A stretch of 64,000 nucleotides of DNA from Chloroflexota bacterium (GTDB taxonomy: Bacteria > Chloroflexota > Anaerolineae > UBA7937 > B3-Chlor), in assembly GCA_030603665.1 (NCBI GenBank), contig JAUVXJ010000005.1:124001-188000 (forward strand), given 5' to 3'. Within the stretch, counting starts at the first letter, position 1. Each line of letters begins with the position of its first letter. This document shows positions 9,691 to 17,988 of the stretch, piece after piece. The notes under the pieces were generated by a model. That model was given only the letters and a program-made list of their open reading frames with translations. It was not told the origin of the DNA and made no database searches. Both the position numbers and the translations under genes were made by a program.

Positions 9691-9849
9691 CCCAGGAGCT
9701 GGCGGGGTCGTAGGCTCCGCCGGCGGGGTGGTGGGCTCAGGCGGGGGCGGGGGAGTCGTGGGCTCAGGAGTTGCCGCCGGAGCGCACGCCGCCAAGATCA
9801 GTGATAGACTGATCACGACCGTCATGAGAAACATAAGTCGTTTACACAT
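7375..9849 (-). CDS. Sugar ABC transporter lipoprotein with two tandem solute-binding domains
   Basis: An 824-residue family 1 extracellular solute-binding protein, about twice the usual length. The start chosen is the ATG at 9849, which has a GGGAGG site 6-7 bases upstream; an in-frame Met 14 codons earlier has no such site. A lipoprotein signal (LILAAC, Cys about 22) is followed by a Pro/Thr/Glu linker. Domain 1 starts at about residue 54 (PVELTFVTRLAEAELAVV) and the same sequence recurs 391 residues later at about 445, after a short PVPSPTPEEVAAP linker. The two copies match almost residue for residue, with clusters of differences (for example ELGLEPPTTTAEYKDV against ELDLEPPTTIAEYQAV). 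First gene of the operon; probable trehalose/maltose or glucoside receptor. Confidence 0.88.
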   Translation of the reverse strand: MCKRLMFLMTVVISLSLILAACAPAATPEPTTPPPPPEPTTPPAEPTTPPAPGPVELTFVTRLAEAELAVVRDEVIPIWEERTGNKVNIAEIPPEDVATTLQAQQAAGRVEIDVIAQDNVALAPLVSLDLMEDLTPHQGELPSEIYGYLADQMTFDGKLLFVPYRGNVQIAYYNTSVMDELGLEPPTTTAEYKDVCQALYDEYGTGKCIFKGGGDQALPMPTLLWEWIVSNGGDPMVLNDAGSVETFEFFQEMWSSGLLNQAATRDAKWDTSNEYLARGEAHIMQNWPFGYSVLPTDYGFTDFAVYGGWLSAHVMGGEVLGIPKGTENMDVALDFIAFMTSKEAQEVFVSELSWPAVRDDALGLVAADQKPLWDAIQAAARGGVLRPNVPYLTTDVFPLITEAWDRSVYNGEDVETVLDDVATRLAALIAGQPVPSPTPEEVAAPVELTFVTRLAEAELAVVRDEVIPIWEARTGNKVNIAEIPPEDVATTLQAQQAAGRVEIDVIAQDNVALAPLVSLDLVEDLTPYQGDLPSEIYGYLTDQMTFDGKLLFVPYRGNVQIAYYNTAVFDELDLEPPTTIAEYQAVCQALSDEYAAPKCIFKGGGDQALPLPTLLWEWIVSNGGDPMVLNDAGSMETFQWFQDMWSAGLLNQAATRDAKWDTSNEYLARGECHIMQNWPFGYSVLPPDYGFTDFEVYGGWLSAHVMGGEVLGIPKGTENMDVALDFIAFMTSKEAQEVFVSELSWPAVRDDALGLVAADQKPLWDAIQAAARGGVLRPNVPYLTTDVFPLITEAWDRTVYNGEDVTTVLNDVATRLAAVIAANE

Positions 9850-10218
9850 CGGTTTTTCCTCCCTTTCAGATACACTGCTCTTCATCGCCAATACCGACTA
9901 CCGGTGGATCCTACCTATCACCTCCCTTCCGTGCTGGCCGGAGCCAAGCGGGCAGCATAAGTGTAGACTCCAGCTTGACTCGGCTACGCCCTGACACTTG
10001 GCTGGGTGCCGCGTCACCTGAAACGGCGTACAAAAGACGACGACTCGCTGACCATCACAGCACATGGAAGCTAGAATAGTCGTCAGACACTGGTTGCAGT
10101 TCGTGTCGGGATCGGCTGGTAGAGTTGGATCTGGGTTCAGGTGCGCAGACGATAGGCAGCGATGCGGGAGACTCGTCAGTGAGGAAAGGGCCGCTTGCCC
10201 CCCCAGAGGGACAAAATG

Positions 10219-10236
10219 ATGACCAATCGTGGTCAT
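10219..10236. promoter_or_regulatory. Operator-like palindrome at the transporter operon start site
   Basis: ATGACCA-ATCG-TGGTCAT, two perfect 7-base arms around a 4-base centre. It lies just downstream of the minus-strand -10 box, at roughly +2 to +19 of the predicted transcript, where a repressor would block initiation. The regulator is not encoded beside it; a LacI- or GntR-type protein is a guess. Confidence 0.6.
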
Positions 10237-10244
10237 GTACTACA

Positions 10245-10273
10245 AATATAGCACAACTACCGCTCCGTGTCAA
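10245..10273 (-). promoter_or_regulatory. Sigma-70 promoter of the sugar ABC operon
   Basis: On the minus strand TTGACA (10273-10268), a 17-base spacer and TATATT (10250-10245). This is a near-consensus housekeeping promoter. It implies a long leader of nearly 390 bases before the binding-protein ATG at 9849; I see no recognisable riboswitch or gene in that leader. Confidence 0.75.
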
Positions 10274-10547
10274 GCCAAATAGCGGCTCGCTTCCGTGGCT
10301 TCCGCACGGCGGCGCGACGGTAGCCGAGATTCAACAGTCGATTCGCGGGGCATCGGCGAGGCATTCTGGCGCCTGCTGCCTCCACGCTCGGCCAGACCAG
10401 CCGCGACGCGAATTCAACTGAGTCCCCTGAGAGCGCCCGGTCTAGGCAGCTTCCCGCAGTCTAAGCCAACCGCCGAAGCGCCCAGCATCACTCGTTTGCA
10501 GCCAGCCAGGTCAATGGATTCGCTCAATCTAGAAACGCGCTCGACGC

Positions 10548-10577
10548 TTGACATAGCCGCACCCCCGCGAGTACAAT
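10548..10577 (+). promoter_or_regulatory. Sigma-70 promoter of the ROK-gap-pgk-apgM operon
   Basis: TTGACA at 10548-10553, an 18-base spacer and TACAAT at 10572-10577. It faces away from the transporter promoter about 275 bases off, so the two sugar operons are divergent with separate start sites. Confidence 0.7.
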
Positions 10578-10581
10578 AGTG

Positions 10582-10635
10582 ATGGTCACACTCAGACGCC
10601 TCTTAAAGCGGATGCGAGCCTCCTTTAACGCTTGA
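10582..10635 (+). other. Possible 17-codon leader ORF
   Basis: An ATG directly after the promoter opens a 17-codon frame (MVTLRRLLKRMRASFNA). Its TGA overlaps the TTG proposed as start of the ROK kinase, which could couple translation. There is no clear ribosome site before it, so this may be chance. Confidence 0.2.
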
Positions 10636-11657
10636 AACGCACTGGAGAGTTGGACATCGCCAAGGAGCCACCGTCGAACAAGGACCTCTTCCTTGGAATT
10701 GACCTCGGCGGCACAAAGATCGTCGCTGGCCTCGTCGATCGAGGAGGGCGGATCGTCGCTAGGCAACATCGCACAACACAAGCACGCGACGGCCAGGATG
10801 CTGTCGTCCGCCGCCTGATGGATGGCACCACACATTTGTTGTCCGCCGAGGGCGTTGATCGCGCAGCAGTGGTCGCCATAGGCGTGGCTACTCCCGGCCC
10901 CATCGATGCCCGCTTGGGAGTAGTGACGGCACCGCCCAATTTGCCCGGCTGGCGTGACGTACCCCTGGGACGAATGATCCAGGACGAGTTCGGCCTCCCC
11001 ACCTCTCTGGAGAACGACGCCAACGCCGCCGCCATGGGTGAGCACCGCTTCGGGGTCGGCTGTGACGCAGAGCACCTGATCTACGTCACCGCCAGCACGG
11101 GCATCGGGGGCGGGTTCATACTGGATGGCCGCCTCTACCGAGGTGCTACGGGCGCGGCCGCAGAGGTCGGTCACATGACCATTCTACCCCACGGACCGCT
11201 ATGTGGCTGCGGGAATCGAGGATGTCTGGAGGCCCTGGCCTCTGGCACCGCCATCGCCCGTGAGGCCCGAGAGCGAGTCGCCCGGGGAGTGGCAACCCTC
11301 ATCGCCGAACTAGCACAGGGCGACTCGGATGGCATTTCTGCAAAGATGGTGGCTCAGGCAGCGGACCTGGGAGATGCAGAGGCGAACGAGATCCTGGATC
11401 AAGCCATGATCTTCCTTGGGGTGGGCATGGCCAATCTCGTGAACCTCTTCAACCCCCAGCTTCTGGTCATCGGCGGCGGGTTGACCAAGATGGGGCCGCG
11501 CCTTTTCGACCCCGTTCGCCGTATCGTAGATCGGCGAGCGTTCCCAGCCACAGCTTCCGCGGTTGAGATCAAGCGCGCCCAGCTAGGAGATGACGTGGGC
11601 CTGCTGGGGGCGGCAGCCGTGGCTATGACCGCAATAGAAGACAACCGTCATGAGTAG
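10632..11657 (+). CDS. ROK-family sugar kinase (probable glucokinase)
   Basis: An actin-fold sugar kinase of about 341 residues. The phosphate loop FLGIDLGGTKIVAGLV lies near residues 20-35, the catalytic Asp in ENDANAAAMGEHRFG, and a ROK zinc site in GPLCGCGNRGCLEALASG. It would phosphorylate glucose or a related hexose with ATP in the cytosol. The TTG at 10632 is the longest start, but ribosome-site support is weak and the true start may lie a few codons downstream, nearer the FLGIDLGG strand. It is the first gene of the glycolytic operon and divergent from the transporter/TreT operon, consistent with using glucose released by TreT. Confidence 0.8.
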   Translation: MKRTGELDIAKEPPSNKDLFLGIDLGGTKIVAGLVDRGGRIVARQHRTTQARDGQDAVVRRLMDGTTHLLSAEGVDRAAVVAIGVATPGPIDARLGVVTAPPNLPGWRDVPLGRMIQDEFGLPTSLENDANAAAMGEHRFGVGCDAEHLIYVTASTGIGGGFILDGRLYRGATGAAAEVGHMTILPHGPLCGCGNRGCLEALASGTAIAREARERVARGVATLIAELAQGDSDGISAKMVAQAADLGDAEANEILDQAMIFLGVGMANLVNLFNPQLLVIGGGLTKMGPRLFDPVRRIVDRRAFPATASAVEIKRAQLGDDVGLLGAAAVAMTAIEDNRHE

Positions 11658-11678
11658 GGAAAGGAGAAATCCGTCACC

Positions 11679-12689
11679 ATGACAACGAGGTTAGGCATCA
11701 ATGGTTTTGGCCGAATCGGTCGGCAAGCGCTCAGGATCATACGGGATAGGTACCCGGATAAGCTGGAGGTGGTAGCTGTCAACGACCTCTTTGACCCGGC
11801 CACCAACGCCCACCTCTTCAAGTACGATACCAACTACGGCACGTACCCCGGACAGGTGGAGATGAAGGGCAACGATCTGCTGGTTGACGGGGATGTAGTC
11901 CGCGTCCTCGCAGAGCGCGACCCTGCCAAGCTTCCGTGGACGGACCTGGGCGTTGAGATTGCCATCGAATCAACCGGGATATTCAAGGAAGGTCCCCTGG
12001 CGGCCGCCCATATCGAGGCGGGTGCCAAGAAGGTCCTGATCAGCGCTCCCGCAAAGAAGGAAGATATCACCATCGTCCTTGGTGTGAACGAGGAACTGTA
12101 CGACCCCAAGAAGCACCACATCATCTCCAACGCATCATGCACCACCAACTGCCTGGCGCCGGTGGCTAAGATCGTCAATGATCGCTTCGCTATCATCAAG
12201 GGCTTCATGACCACTGTCCACGCCTATACAGGCGGTCAGCGTCTGCTGGATATGGGACACAAGGATCTGCGGCGTGCACGCGCAGCGGCGGTCAACATAG
12301 TGCCTACGAGTACGGGTGCGGCCCGTGCCATCGGCGTGGTCCTTCCAGAGCTCGACGGCAAGCTGAATGCGTTCGCCCTGCGTGTGCCCACCGCTACGGT
12401 GTCACTCATCGACCTGACGGTGGAAGTGGAGCGCGAGACAAACACTGATGAGCTCCGTTCAGTCTTCAAGGAAGCTGCCGAGGGCCCCCTGAAGGGCATC
12501 CTGGGCTTCAGCGAGGAGCCTCTCGTGTCGGTGGACTTCAAAGGTGACCCGCGATCCAGCATCGTAGATGCTGAGTATACGCAGGTCATGCAGGGCAACA
12601 TGGTCAAGGTGGTGTCCTGGTACGACAATGAGTGGGGCTACGCCACGCGCTTGATCGATCTCGCCAACTACGTGGCGGACCGGCTATAG
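11679..12689 (+). CDS. gap: Glyceraldehyde-3-phosphate dehydrogenase, type I
   Basis: A 336-residue enzyme of full family length. The NAD-binding [14 protein letters not shown] stands at the N-terminus, the catalytic Cys in [12 protein letters not shown] (about residue 150) and the C-terminal [15 protein letters not shown]. It converts glyceraldehyde 3-phosphate to 1,3-bisphosphoglycerate with NAD and phosphate. It starts 21 bases after the ROK kinase stop with an AAGGAGAA site, and pgk follows after 101 bases, so an operon of consecutive glycolytic steps is clear. Confidence 0.97.
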   Translation: MTTRLGINGFGRIGRQALRIIRDRYPDKLEVVAVNDLFDPATNAHLFKYDTNYGTYPGQVEMKGNDLLVDGDVVRVLAERDPAKLPWTDLGVEIAIESTGIFKEGPLAAAHIEAGAKKVLISAPAKKEDITIVLGVNEELYDPKKHHIISNASCTTNCLAPVAKIVNDRFAIIKGFMTTVHAYTGGQRLLDMGHKDLRRARAAAVNIVPTSTGAARAIGVVLPELDGKLNAFALRVPTATVSLIDLTVEVERETNTDELRSVFKEAAEGPLKGILGFSEEPLVSVDFKGDPRSSIVDAEYTQVMQGNMVKVVSWYDNEWGYATRLIDLANYVADRL

Positions 12690-12713
12690 ATCAGATCTCG
12701 CCTGCTATTCGCG

Positions 12714-12755
12714 CAACGGCGCTCACGCGCTCCAATCCTGTAACGGGCGCCGTTG
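12714..12755 (+). promoter_or_regulatory. Hairpin in the gap-pgk spacer
   Basis: CAACGGCGC (12714-12722) pairs perfectly with GCGCCGTTG (12747-12755) across a 24-base loop. No U-tract follows. It could be a processing or stabilising element that sets the gap:pgk ratio. Confidence 0.4.
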
Positions 12756-12790
12756 TGTCCTACCATCCCATAGAACCGGCGGAGTGAGAC

Positions 12791-13984
12791 GTGGTCAAGA
12801 AGACCGTGAGGGACATCTCAGCCAAGGGCAAGCGTGTTCTGATCAGAGCGGATTTCAACGTGCCTCTGGAGAACGGCGAGGTCGCCGATGATACTCGCAT
12901 TCGCGCTGTGCTGCCCACCATTCAGTACCTGCTGGAACAGGGCGCAGCAGTGATCCTCATGTCTCACCTGGGGCGTCCACAAGGACAGGTCCGAGATGAG
13001 CTGAGAATGGACCCCGTCGCTAGGAGTCTGTCCAAGCTGCTCGGCCGGGAGGTGACCAAGGTTGACGACTGCGTGGGTCCACAGGTGGAGAACGCAACTG
13101 CCGGGCTGGAGCCCGGCCAGGTTCTACTCCTCGAGAACCTACGGTTCCATCCTGAGGAGGAGAAAAACGATGAGATCTTTGCGCGACAGCTGGCGTCCCT
13201 GGCAGACGTTTGCGTGAACGACGCCTTCGGTGCCGCCCACCGGGCCCATGCATCAACAACTGGTTTGACCAAGTACCTGCCATCGGTGGCTGGCCTGCTA
13301 ATGGAGCGGGAGCTCATGATGTTGGGGGAGGCACTGGCCAATCCGACCCGGCCCTTCGTGGCCGTACTGGGCGGAGCCAAGGTATCGGGCAAGATCGGAG
13401 TCATCCGCAGCCTGTTGAGCAAGGTAGACCTTCTGCTTGTCGGGGGAGGCATGGCCAACACCTTCCTCAAAGCCCAGGGACTCGAGGTGGGGGATTCTCT
13501 TGTCGACAACGATAGCCTGGCCATGGCACGCGAGATGCTGGAACTGGCCGGCAAGAGACTAGTGCTGCCTGTGGACGTGGTTGTGGCCGATGCGTTCGCG
13601 GTGAACGCATCAAGTCGAGTTGTCAGCGTCGAAAAGGTACCTGTGGGCTGGCTCATCCTCGACATCGGGCCCTGCACTGTGGGCCTCTTCGAGGAGAAGC
13701 TCAGCTCCGCTGGTACCGTTGTGTGGAACGGCCCGATGGGCGTTTTCGAGTTCCCTAGATTCGCAGCCGGCACGGTCGGACTCGCAACGAGCCTGGCTAG
13801 GAGCCAGGCCACGACCATCGTGGGAGGCGGGGACTCGGCTGCGGCGGTTCGAGAGGCAGGCCTGGAGGACAGGATGACTTTCGTCTCCACAGGCGGTGGT
13901 GCTTCCTTGATGTTTCTTGAAGGGAAGAGCCTGCCCGGTGTGGAAGCTCTCCAAGACAAGGACGAGGACTCGCGAAATGACTGA
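12791..13984 (+). CDS. pgk: Phosphoglycerate kinase
   Basis: A 397-residue monomeric kinase with the N-terminal [19 protein letters not shown] loop, the SHLGRPQG motif, the hinge and C-terminal nucleotide domain ([46 protein letters not shown]). It makes ATP and 3-phosphoglycerate from 1,3-bisphosphoglycerate. The start is GTG at 12791 with a GGAGTGAG site; the family motif near the N-terminus leaves no room for a later start. Its 3' end overlaps apgM by 8 bases. Confidence 0.97.
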   Translation: MVKKTVRDISAKGKRVLIRADFNVPLENGEVADDTRIRAVLPTIQYLLEQGAAVILMSHLGRPQGQVRDELRMDPVARSLSKLLGREVTKVDDCVGPQVENATAGLEPGQVLLLENLRFHPEEEKNDEIFARQLASLADVCVNDAFGAAHRAHASTTGLTKYLPSVAGLLMERELMMLGEALANPTRPFVAVLGGAKVSGKIGVIRSLLSKVDLLLVGGGMANTFLKAQGLEVGDSLVDNDSLAMAREMLELAGKRLVLPVDVVVADAFAVNASSRVVSVEKVPVGWLILDIGPCTVGLFEEKLSSAGTVVWNGPMGVFEFPRFAAGTVGLATSLARSQATTIVGGGDSAAAVREAGLEDRMTFVSTGGGASLMFLEGKSLPGVEALQDKDEDSRND

Positions 13985-15185
13985 TCAGAAGACAATCGCC
14001 AAGCTGGCGATTCCCAACACCACCAAGATCGCCCTCCTGGTGATGGACGGCCTGGGTGGTCTGCCCCTCGAGCCAGGTGGTCTGACGGAATTGGAGACTG
14101 CGCGCACCCCCAATCTGGACGCCTTGGCCCGCGATGGCATCTGTGGTTTGCACGATCCCATCGGCCGGAGCATCACCCCGGGGAGCGGTCCCTCTCACCT
14201 GGCGCTCTTTGGATACGATCCCGTCAGGCACCTGACCGGCAGGGGTGTGCTAGAGGCGCTGGGCATAGGCTTCGACCTGCAGTCTGGCGACATGGCGGCA
14301 CGGGGCAACTTCTGCACTGTGGATAGCGATGGTCTGATCACCGACAGACGCGCGGGCCGCATCCCAACGGAGAAGGGCGCCGAACTGGTCAAGCTGCTTC
14401 GTTCCATTGAGCTGCCGGACGTCAAAGTGTTCGTGGAACTAGTAAAGAACTACCGATTCGTGCTGGTGTTGCGCGGCCATGGCTTGTCAGGCCCGCTCAC
14501 GGGAACAGACCCCCAGAAGCTGGGTGTTGCCCCGTCGCCTGTGGAGGCCCTGGGTGCAGACGCGGCCCGCGCCGCTTCGCTATTCAATCAGTGGATCGCC
14601 GCCGCCCGCGAGCTATTGGCCGATCTGCAACCCGCTAACATGGTCGCACTAAGGGGGCTGGATAAGAAACCCAACCTCTCGAGCATGAGCGAAATCTACG
14701 GGCTTCGCGCAGCCGCCATCGCCACCTACCCCATGTACAGGGGCGCCGCCCGCGTGGTGGGAATGGATGTGCTGCCCGCAGGGGAAAGTCTGGAAGAGGG
14801 GATCGAGACCCTCGCCATCCACTGGGCGGACTATGATTTCTTCTTCGTCCACGTGAAGAAGACCGATAGCGCTGGAGAGGACGGCGACTTCGACCGCAAG
14901 GTCTCTGTGATCGAACACGCGGACCAGGTGGTCGTCCCAGCCATCGTCGCACTGCACCCGGACGTGCTGGTAGTCACCGGCGATCACTCCACTCCGGCCC
15001 TGCTGCGCTCGCACAGCTGGCATCCGGTCCCCGTACTTCTCCACTCCAGGCATTGCCGCTCGGACGAGGCTCAGGCGTTCTCAGAGAAGGAGTGCTCCAA
15101 AGGCGCCTTGGGTCGTCTCCCGGCCACGGAGATCATGCCTCTGGCCATGGCCAACGCCCTTCGGCTTACGAAGTACAGCGCCTAG
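13977..15185 (+). CDS. apgM: Cofactor-independent phosphoglycerate mutase, archaeal ApgM type
   Basis: A 402-residue alkaline-phosphatase-superfamily enzyme. [12 protein letters not shown] carries the first metal Asp, [14 protein letters not shown] the phospho-Ser region, and [18 protein letters not shown] and VVTGDHSTP the remaining metal ligands. It interconverts 3- and 2-phosphoglycerate. Its length and motifs fit the archaeal ApgM branch rather than the roughly 510-residue GpmI, and that branch is also found in several bacterial phyla. The ATG at 13977 overlaps the pgk stop, so translation is coupled; an upstream in-frame Met at 13917 would lie within pgk and is not needed. Confidence 0.92.
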   Translation: MTDQKTIAKLAIPNTTKIALLVMDGLGGLPLEPGGLTELETARTPNLDALARDGICGLHDPIGRSITPGSGPSHLALFGYDPVRHLTGRGVLEALGIGFDLQSGDMAARGNFCTVDSDGLITDRRAGRIPTEKGAELVKLLRSIELPDVKVFVELVKNYRFVLVLRGHGLSGPLTGTDPQKLGVAPSPVEALGADAARAASLFNQWIAAARELLADLQPANMVALRGLDKKPNLSSMSEIYGLRAAAIATYPMYRGAARVVGMDVLPAGESLEEGIETLAIHWADYDFFFVHVKKTDSAGEDGDFDRKVSVIEHADQVVVPAIVALHPDVLVVTGDHSTPALLRSHSWHPVPVLLHSRHCRSDEAQAFSEKECSKGALGRLPATEIMPLAMANALRLTKYSA

Positions 15186-15241
15186 AGCTGGGCACGCCGC
15201 TGCATTCCTCCACCTCGCCATTTGTTGAAAGGAGACACTCT

Positions 15242-16633
15242 ATGACCGGGCAAGTGAACCCTCGCATCTTCCGGCAGTATGACGTGCGAGGAGTCGTTGA
15301 TGTGGACCTGACCGACGAAGTAGTGGAGGAATTGGGCAAAGGATACGGTGCCTATATGGCCCACCTGGGCCGCAGAAGGGTCAGTGTGGGACATGATGCC
15401 CGCGTCAGTTCTCCCCACTTCCGCGATGCGCTGATCAAGGGCGTCCTATCCACGGGAGTAGACGTCGTAGACATCGGTATGGTCCCCACCCCCACCCTGT
15501 ACTACTCCCTGTTCCACCTTGATGTGCAAGGAGGGGTGATGATCACGGGTAGCCACAACCCTCCCGAGTTCAATGGCTTCAAGCTGGCTGTGGGCCACGC
15601 TACACTGTACGGCCCCGAGATACAGAGGATCCGCGAGATCATCGAGACCGCAGAGTACCCCGAAGGTGAGGGAAGCATCACACAACAGGATATCAAGCCC
15701 GACTACCTGACCACCCTGAAACAGAGGATCGGCCGCTTCGACCGAGAACTCAACGTGGTGGTGGACGCCGGCAACGGCTTGGGGGGCATGTTCTGCCCAG
15801 ATCTCCTACGAGAGCTGGGCGCTGATGCCTCAGGGCTGTACTGCGAAGTCGACGGCACGTTTCCCAACCACCACCCCGACCCCACGGTGCCGGCCTACCT
15901 GACGGACTTGATAGCCGAGGTTTCGACGAGGAAGGCAGACTTGGGTATGGCCTACGACGGTGATGCGGACCGATTGGGGGTGGTTGACGAGGACGGCAAT
16001 ATCATCTGGGGGGATCAACTCCTGATCCTATTCTCCCGTGAGATACTGGCGCGCCAACCTGGAGCGACCATCATCTTCGAGGTCAAGTGCTCCCAGGCTC
16101 TCCCCGACGAGATTGAAAAAGCAGGCGGCGTGCCGCTCATGTGGCGCACCGGACACTCCTTCATCAAGAAGAAGATGAAGGAGGAGAACTCCCCTCTCGC
16201 AGGTGAGATGAGCGGTCATCTCTTCTTTGCCGATGAGTACTACGGCTACGACGACGCGATCTACGCATCCTTGCGCTTGGTGCGGCTCCTGTCGCGCTCG
16301 GATAAGTCCATTGGCGAGATGCTGGCTGACGTACCCCGCTACTACTCGACCCCCGAGATCCGTATAGACTGTCCCGACGAAGAGAAGTTCCAGATCGTGT
16401 CGGACCTGGTGGAGCATTTCAAGAAAGAATACGAGGTGATCGATGTGGACGGGGCCCGTGTGCTGTTCGGCGATGGCTGGGGTCTGGTGCGGGCCTCAAA
16501 CACCCAGCCCGCGCTGGTCTTGAGGTTTGAGGCACGGAGTCCAGAACGCCTGGAGGAGATCAAGGGCACCATCATCTCCAGGCTGAGCGAGGTCTCAGGA
16601 ATTGAGATACCAACGTTGGCCGCGGCACCATGA
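15242..16633 (+). CDS. Phosphomannomutase/phosphoglucomutase (paralogue 1)
   Basis: A 463-residue alpha-D-phosphohexomutase. It starts at the ATG at 15242, which has a GAAAGGAGA site 6 bases upstream; the frame extends further upstream inside apgM but without family sequence. The N-terminal IFRQYDVRG, the phospho-Ser in TGSHNPPEFNG, the metal loop AYDGDADRLG, the sugar-binding GEMSGHLFF and the phosphate-binding RASNTQP are all present. It should interconvert hexose 1- and 6-phosphates. Last enzyme of the glycolytic operon, 56 bases after apgM. Two further paralogues lie at 19.2 and 21.9 kb. Confidence 0.92.
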   Translation: MTGQVNPRIFRQYDVRGVVDVDLTDEVVEELGKGYGAYMAHLGRRRVSVGHDARVSSPHFRDALIKGVLSTGVDVVDIGMVPTPTLYYSLFHLDVQGGVMITGSHNPPEFNGFKLAVGHATLYGPEIQRIREIIETAEYPEGEGSITQQDIKPDYLTTLKQRIGRFDRELNVVVDAGNGLGGMFCPDLLRELGADASGLYCEVDGTFPNHHPDPTVPAYLTDLIAEVSTRKADLGMAYDGDADRLGVVDEDGNIIWGDQLLILFSREILARQPGATIIFEVKCSQALPDEIEKAGGVPLMWRTGHSFIKKKMKEENSPLAGEMSGHLFFADEYYGYDDAIYASLRLVRLLSRSDKSIGEMLADVPRYYSTPEIRIDCPDEEKFQIVSDLVEHFKKEYEVIDVDGARVLFGDGWGLVRASNTQPALVLRFEARSPERLEEIKGTIISRLSEVSGIEIPTLAAAP

Positions 16634-16651
16634 GACGAGGAGAGGAGAAGG

Positions 16652-17158
16652 ATGATGAGTGAGGATAACAGCCGCAAGGAGGAGTGGGAACAGATCGGGC
16701 GTGACATCGAAAGCAAGATCAAGAGAGAGTTTGCAGCTTGGGCCGGAGCCGATGAGACCGACACCTGGGAGACCATCGGCCAGAAGATGGAGGGCAAGGT
16801 ACGAGGTGAGGTAGCAACGAGCCTGGGAGGCGAACCCGAGGAGGATTGGGCGGGGATCGGTCGGCGCGTCGAGGAGCGGGCCAGATCCAACCTCGGGGAC
16901 TTGGCCGGAGCAGAGCCAGAGGACGATTGGGAAACCATCGCCCACAGAGCAACAGGCAAGATCAAGGCCGACATGGCCACCGGCCTCGGCGGAGAACCCG
17001 GTGAGAGCTGGGAAGAGATCGGCGCTCGTATCGAGCAGCGTGCCAAGTCCGGCCTTGGCGAGTGGGCTGGTACAGATCCCGAGGATGATTGGGAGGCTGT
17101 GGGGCGCAAGATTGAAAACAGGATCAAGTCCGCGTTACGGGAATGGTTGAACGAGTAG
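16652..17158 (+). CDS. Protein of unknown function made of 27-residue repeats
   Basis: A 168-residue soluble, charged protein with no domain I recognise. After about ten residues it consists of five exact 27-residue repeats plus a 22-residue partial one. Each repeat begins with Trp (W-E-x-I-G-x-x-x-E) and ends in an acidic G-x-E/D-P-E-D-D segment. Repeats 1, 3 and 5 carry (W/L)AGA/T and repeats 2 and 4 carry SLGGEP or GLGGEP, so the underlying unit may be 54 residues. The pattern suggests short helices joined by acidic turns. The ATG has an AGGAGAAGG site and lies 18 bases after the phosphohexomutase stop, so it is probably the last gene of that operon. Confidence 0.75.
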   Translation: MMSEDNSRKEEWEQIGRDIESKIKREFAAWAGADETDTWETIGQKMEGKVRGEVATSLGGEPEEDWAGIGRRVEERARSNLGDLAGAEPEDDWETIAHRATGKIKADMATGLGGEPGESWEEIGARIEQRAKSGLGEWAGTDPEDDWEAVGRKIENRIKSALREWLNE

Positions 17159-17458
17159 AGGGGACGCACCTCCGAAAGCTCTTCGATCCCATCAGCGTCG
17201 GCCGCCTGGAACTCTCCAGCCGCATTGTGATGCCATCACCTGGTCTACGCACCCCAGGGCTTCGTCACCGATAGGTTGGTGAATCACTTTGCACTAGGCG
17301 AACAGCCATAGTAGGCGTGGCAGCCCAGAAGGACCACCACGCCTTGCAGGAGCAAGTGACGGAACTACACGGAACTACATCTCATCGGCGACGCCCGCGA
17401 GCCGCGAAAGGCCCTGGACGCCATACACGAGGGTTTTGAGGCCGGCATGATCATCTAG
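17143..17458 (+). pseudogene. Relic of an Old Yellow Enzyme-family NADH:flavin oxidoreductase
   Basis: Two ends of the family survive without the middle. An ATG frame from 17143 reads LRKLFDPISVGRLELSSRIVM (the usual N-terminus) and stops at 17274. A +1-type shift continues with GFVTDRLVNHFALGEQ around 17258-17305. About 80 bases later ELHLIGDAREPRKALDAIHE and then GFEAGMII-stop (to 17458) is the typical C-terminus of 2,4-dienoyl-CoA reductase-like proteins. A normal gene would need 1.1-2 kb here, so more than two thirds has been deleted. The first codons overlap the 3' end of the repeat-protein gene. Confidence 0.75.
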
Positions 17459-17541
17459 GTGCCGGGGCTTGCGGAGCCAGGCAACGTGCAGTAGAATACG
17501 CTCACCATGCACAAAGAAGGGCAGAGAACGGGGGGAGAAGG

Positions 17542-17976
17542 ATGAGCGAGGAACAAAATCGCAGCAAGAGCGAGAAAGAGGAGAAGGAGGAGAAGGACCG
17601 CGGCGAACGGGAATGGGACAAGGGGGAGCAGTGGAGTGGCGGTGACGCCCTTGGTCCGGTGGTCTGGGGCCTGATCGTCATCCTCGCCGGCTTGGCTATG
17701 GCGGCTGTCAATTTCGGGATCTATCCCTGGCTGACGTGGGAGAACGTCTGGGCCTTCATCTTCGTCGGAGCGGGGGTGTTGTTCCTGCTGGAGGTGATTC
17801 TCCGCATACTGTTACCCGCATACCGCCGCCCCATCAGGGGGCGCTTGATCCTGGCCTTCGTGGCTTTGGCGGTCGGCCTCGGTTGGTTAGTCGGCTTTGA
17901 GCTGACTTGGCCTTTCATCATCATAGCCGTCGGTTTGGCCATCATCATCGGCGTCTTCGTCAGGCCAAGATCCTAG
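17542..17976 (+). CDS. Small membrane protein with charged N-terminus, unknown function
   Basis: 144 residues. The first 38 are very rich in Glu, Lys and Arg (EKEEKEEKDRGEREWDKGE). Four hydrophobic helices follow: VVWGLIVILAGLAMAAV, WAFIFVGAGVLFLLEVIL, RLILAFVALAVGLGWLVG and WPFIIIAVGLAIIIGVFV. Such four-helix proteins, sometimes annotated as LiaF-like or DUF5668-like membrane proteins, are common in Chloroflexota and Firmicutes; the family assignment is uncertain. The ATG has a strong GGGGGAGAAGG site. The 3' end converges on the GH3 gene with a weak CCTGGG/CCCAGG inverted repeat (17981-18004) between them. Confidence 0.75.
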   Translation: MSEEQNRSKSEKEEKEEKDRGEREWDKGEQWSGGDALGPVVWGLIVILAGLAMAAVNFGIYPWLTWENVWAFIFVGAGVLFLLEVILRILLPAYRRPIRGRLILAFVALAVGLGWLVGFELTWPFIIIAVGLAIIIGVFVRPRS

Positions 17977-17988
17977 TCAGCCTGGGAG

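Noticed and set aside
9004..9804. 266-codon plus-strand frame
   Set aside because: Antisense to the duplicated binding-protein gene; very Arg/His/Leu-rich, a GC-rich codon artefact.
12964..13995. 343-codon minus-strand frame
   Set aside because: Antisense to pgk; Ser/Arg/Pro-rich without domains.
16680..17150. 81-base periodicity as a possible CRISPR-like array
   Set aside because: The period is exactly 27 codons and is conserved at protein level inside an ORF with a good start; the DNA repeats are too divergent for CRISPR.
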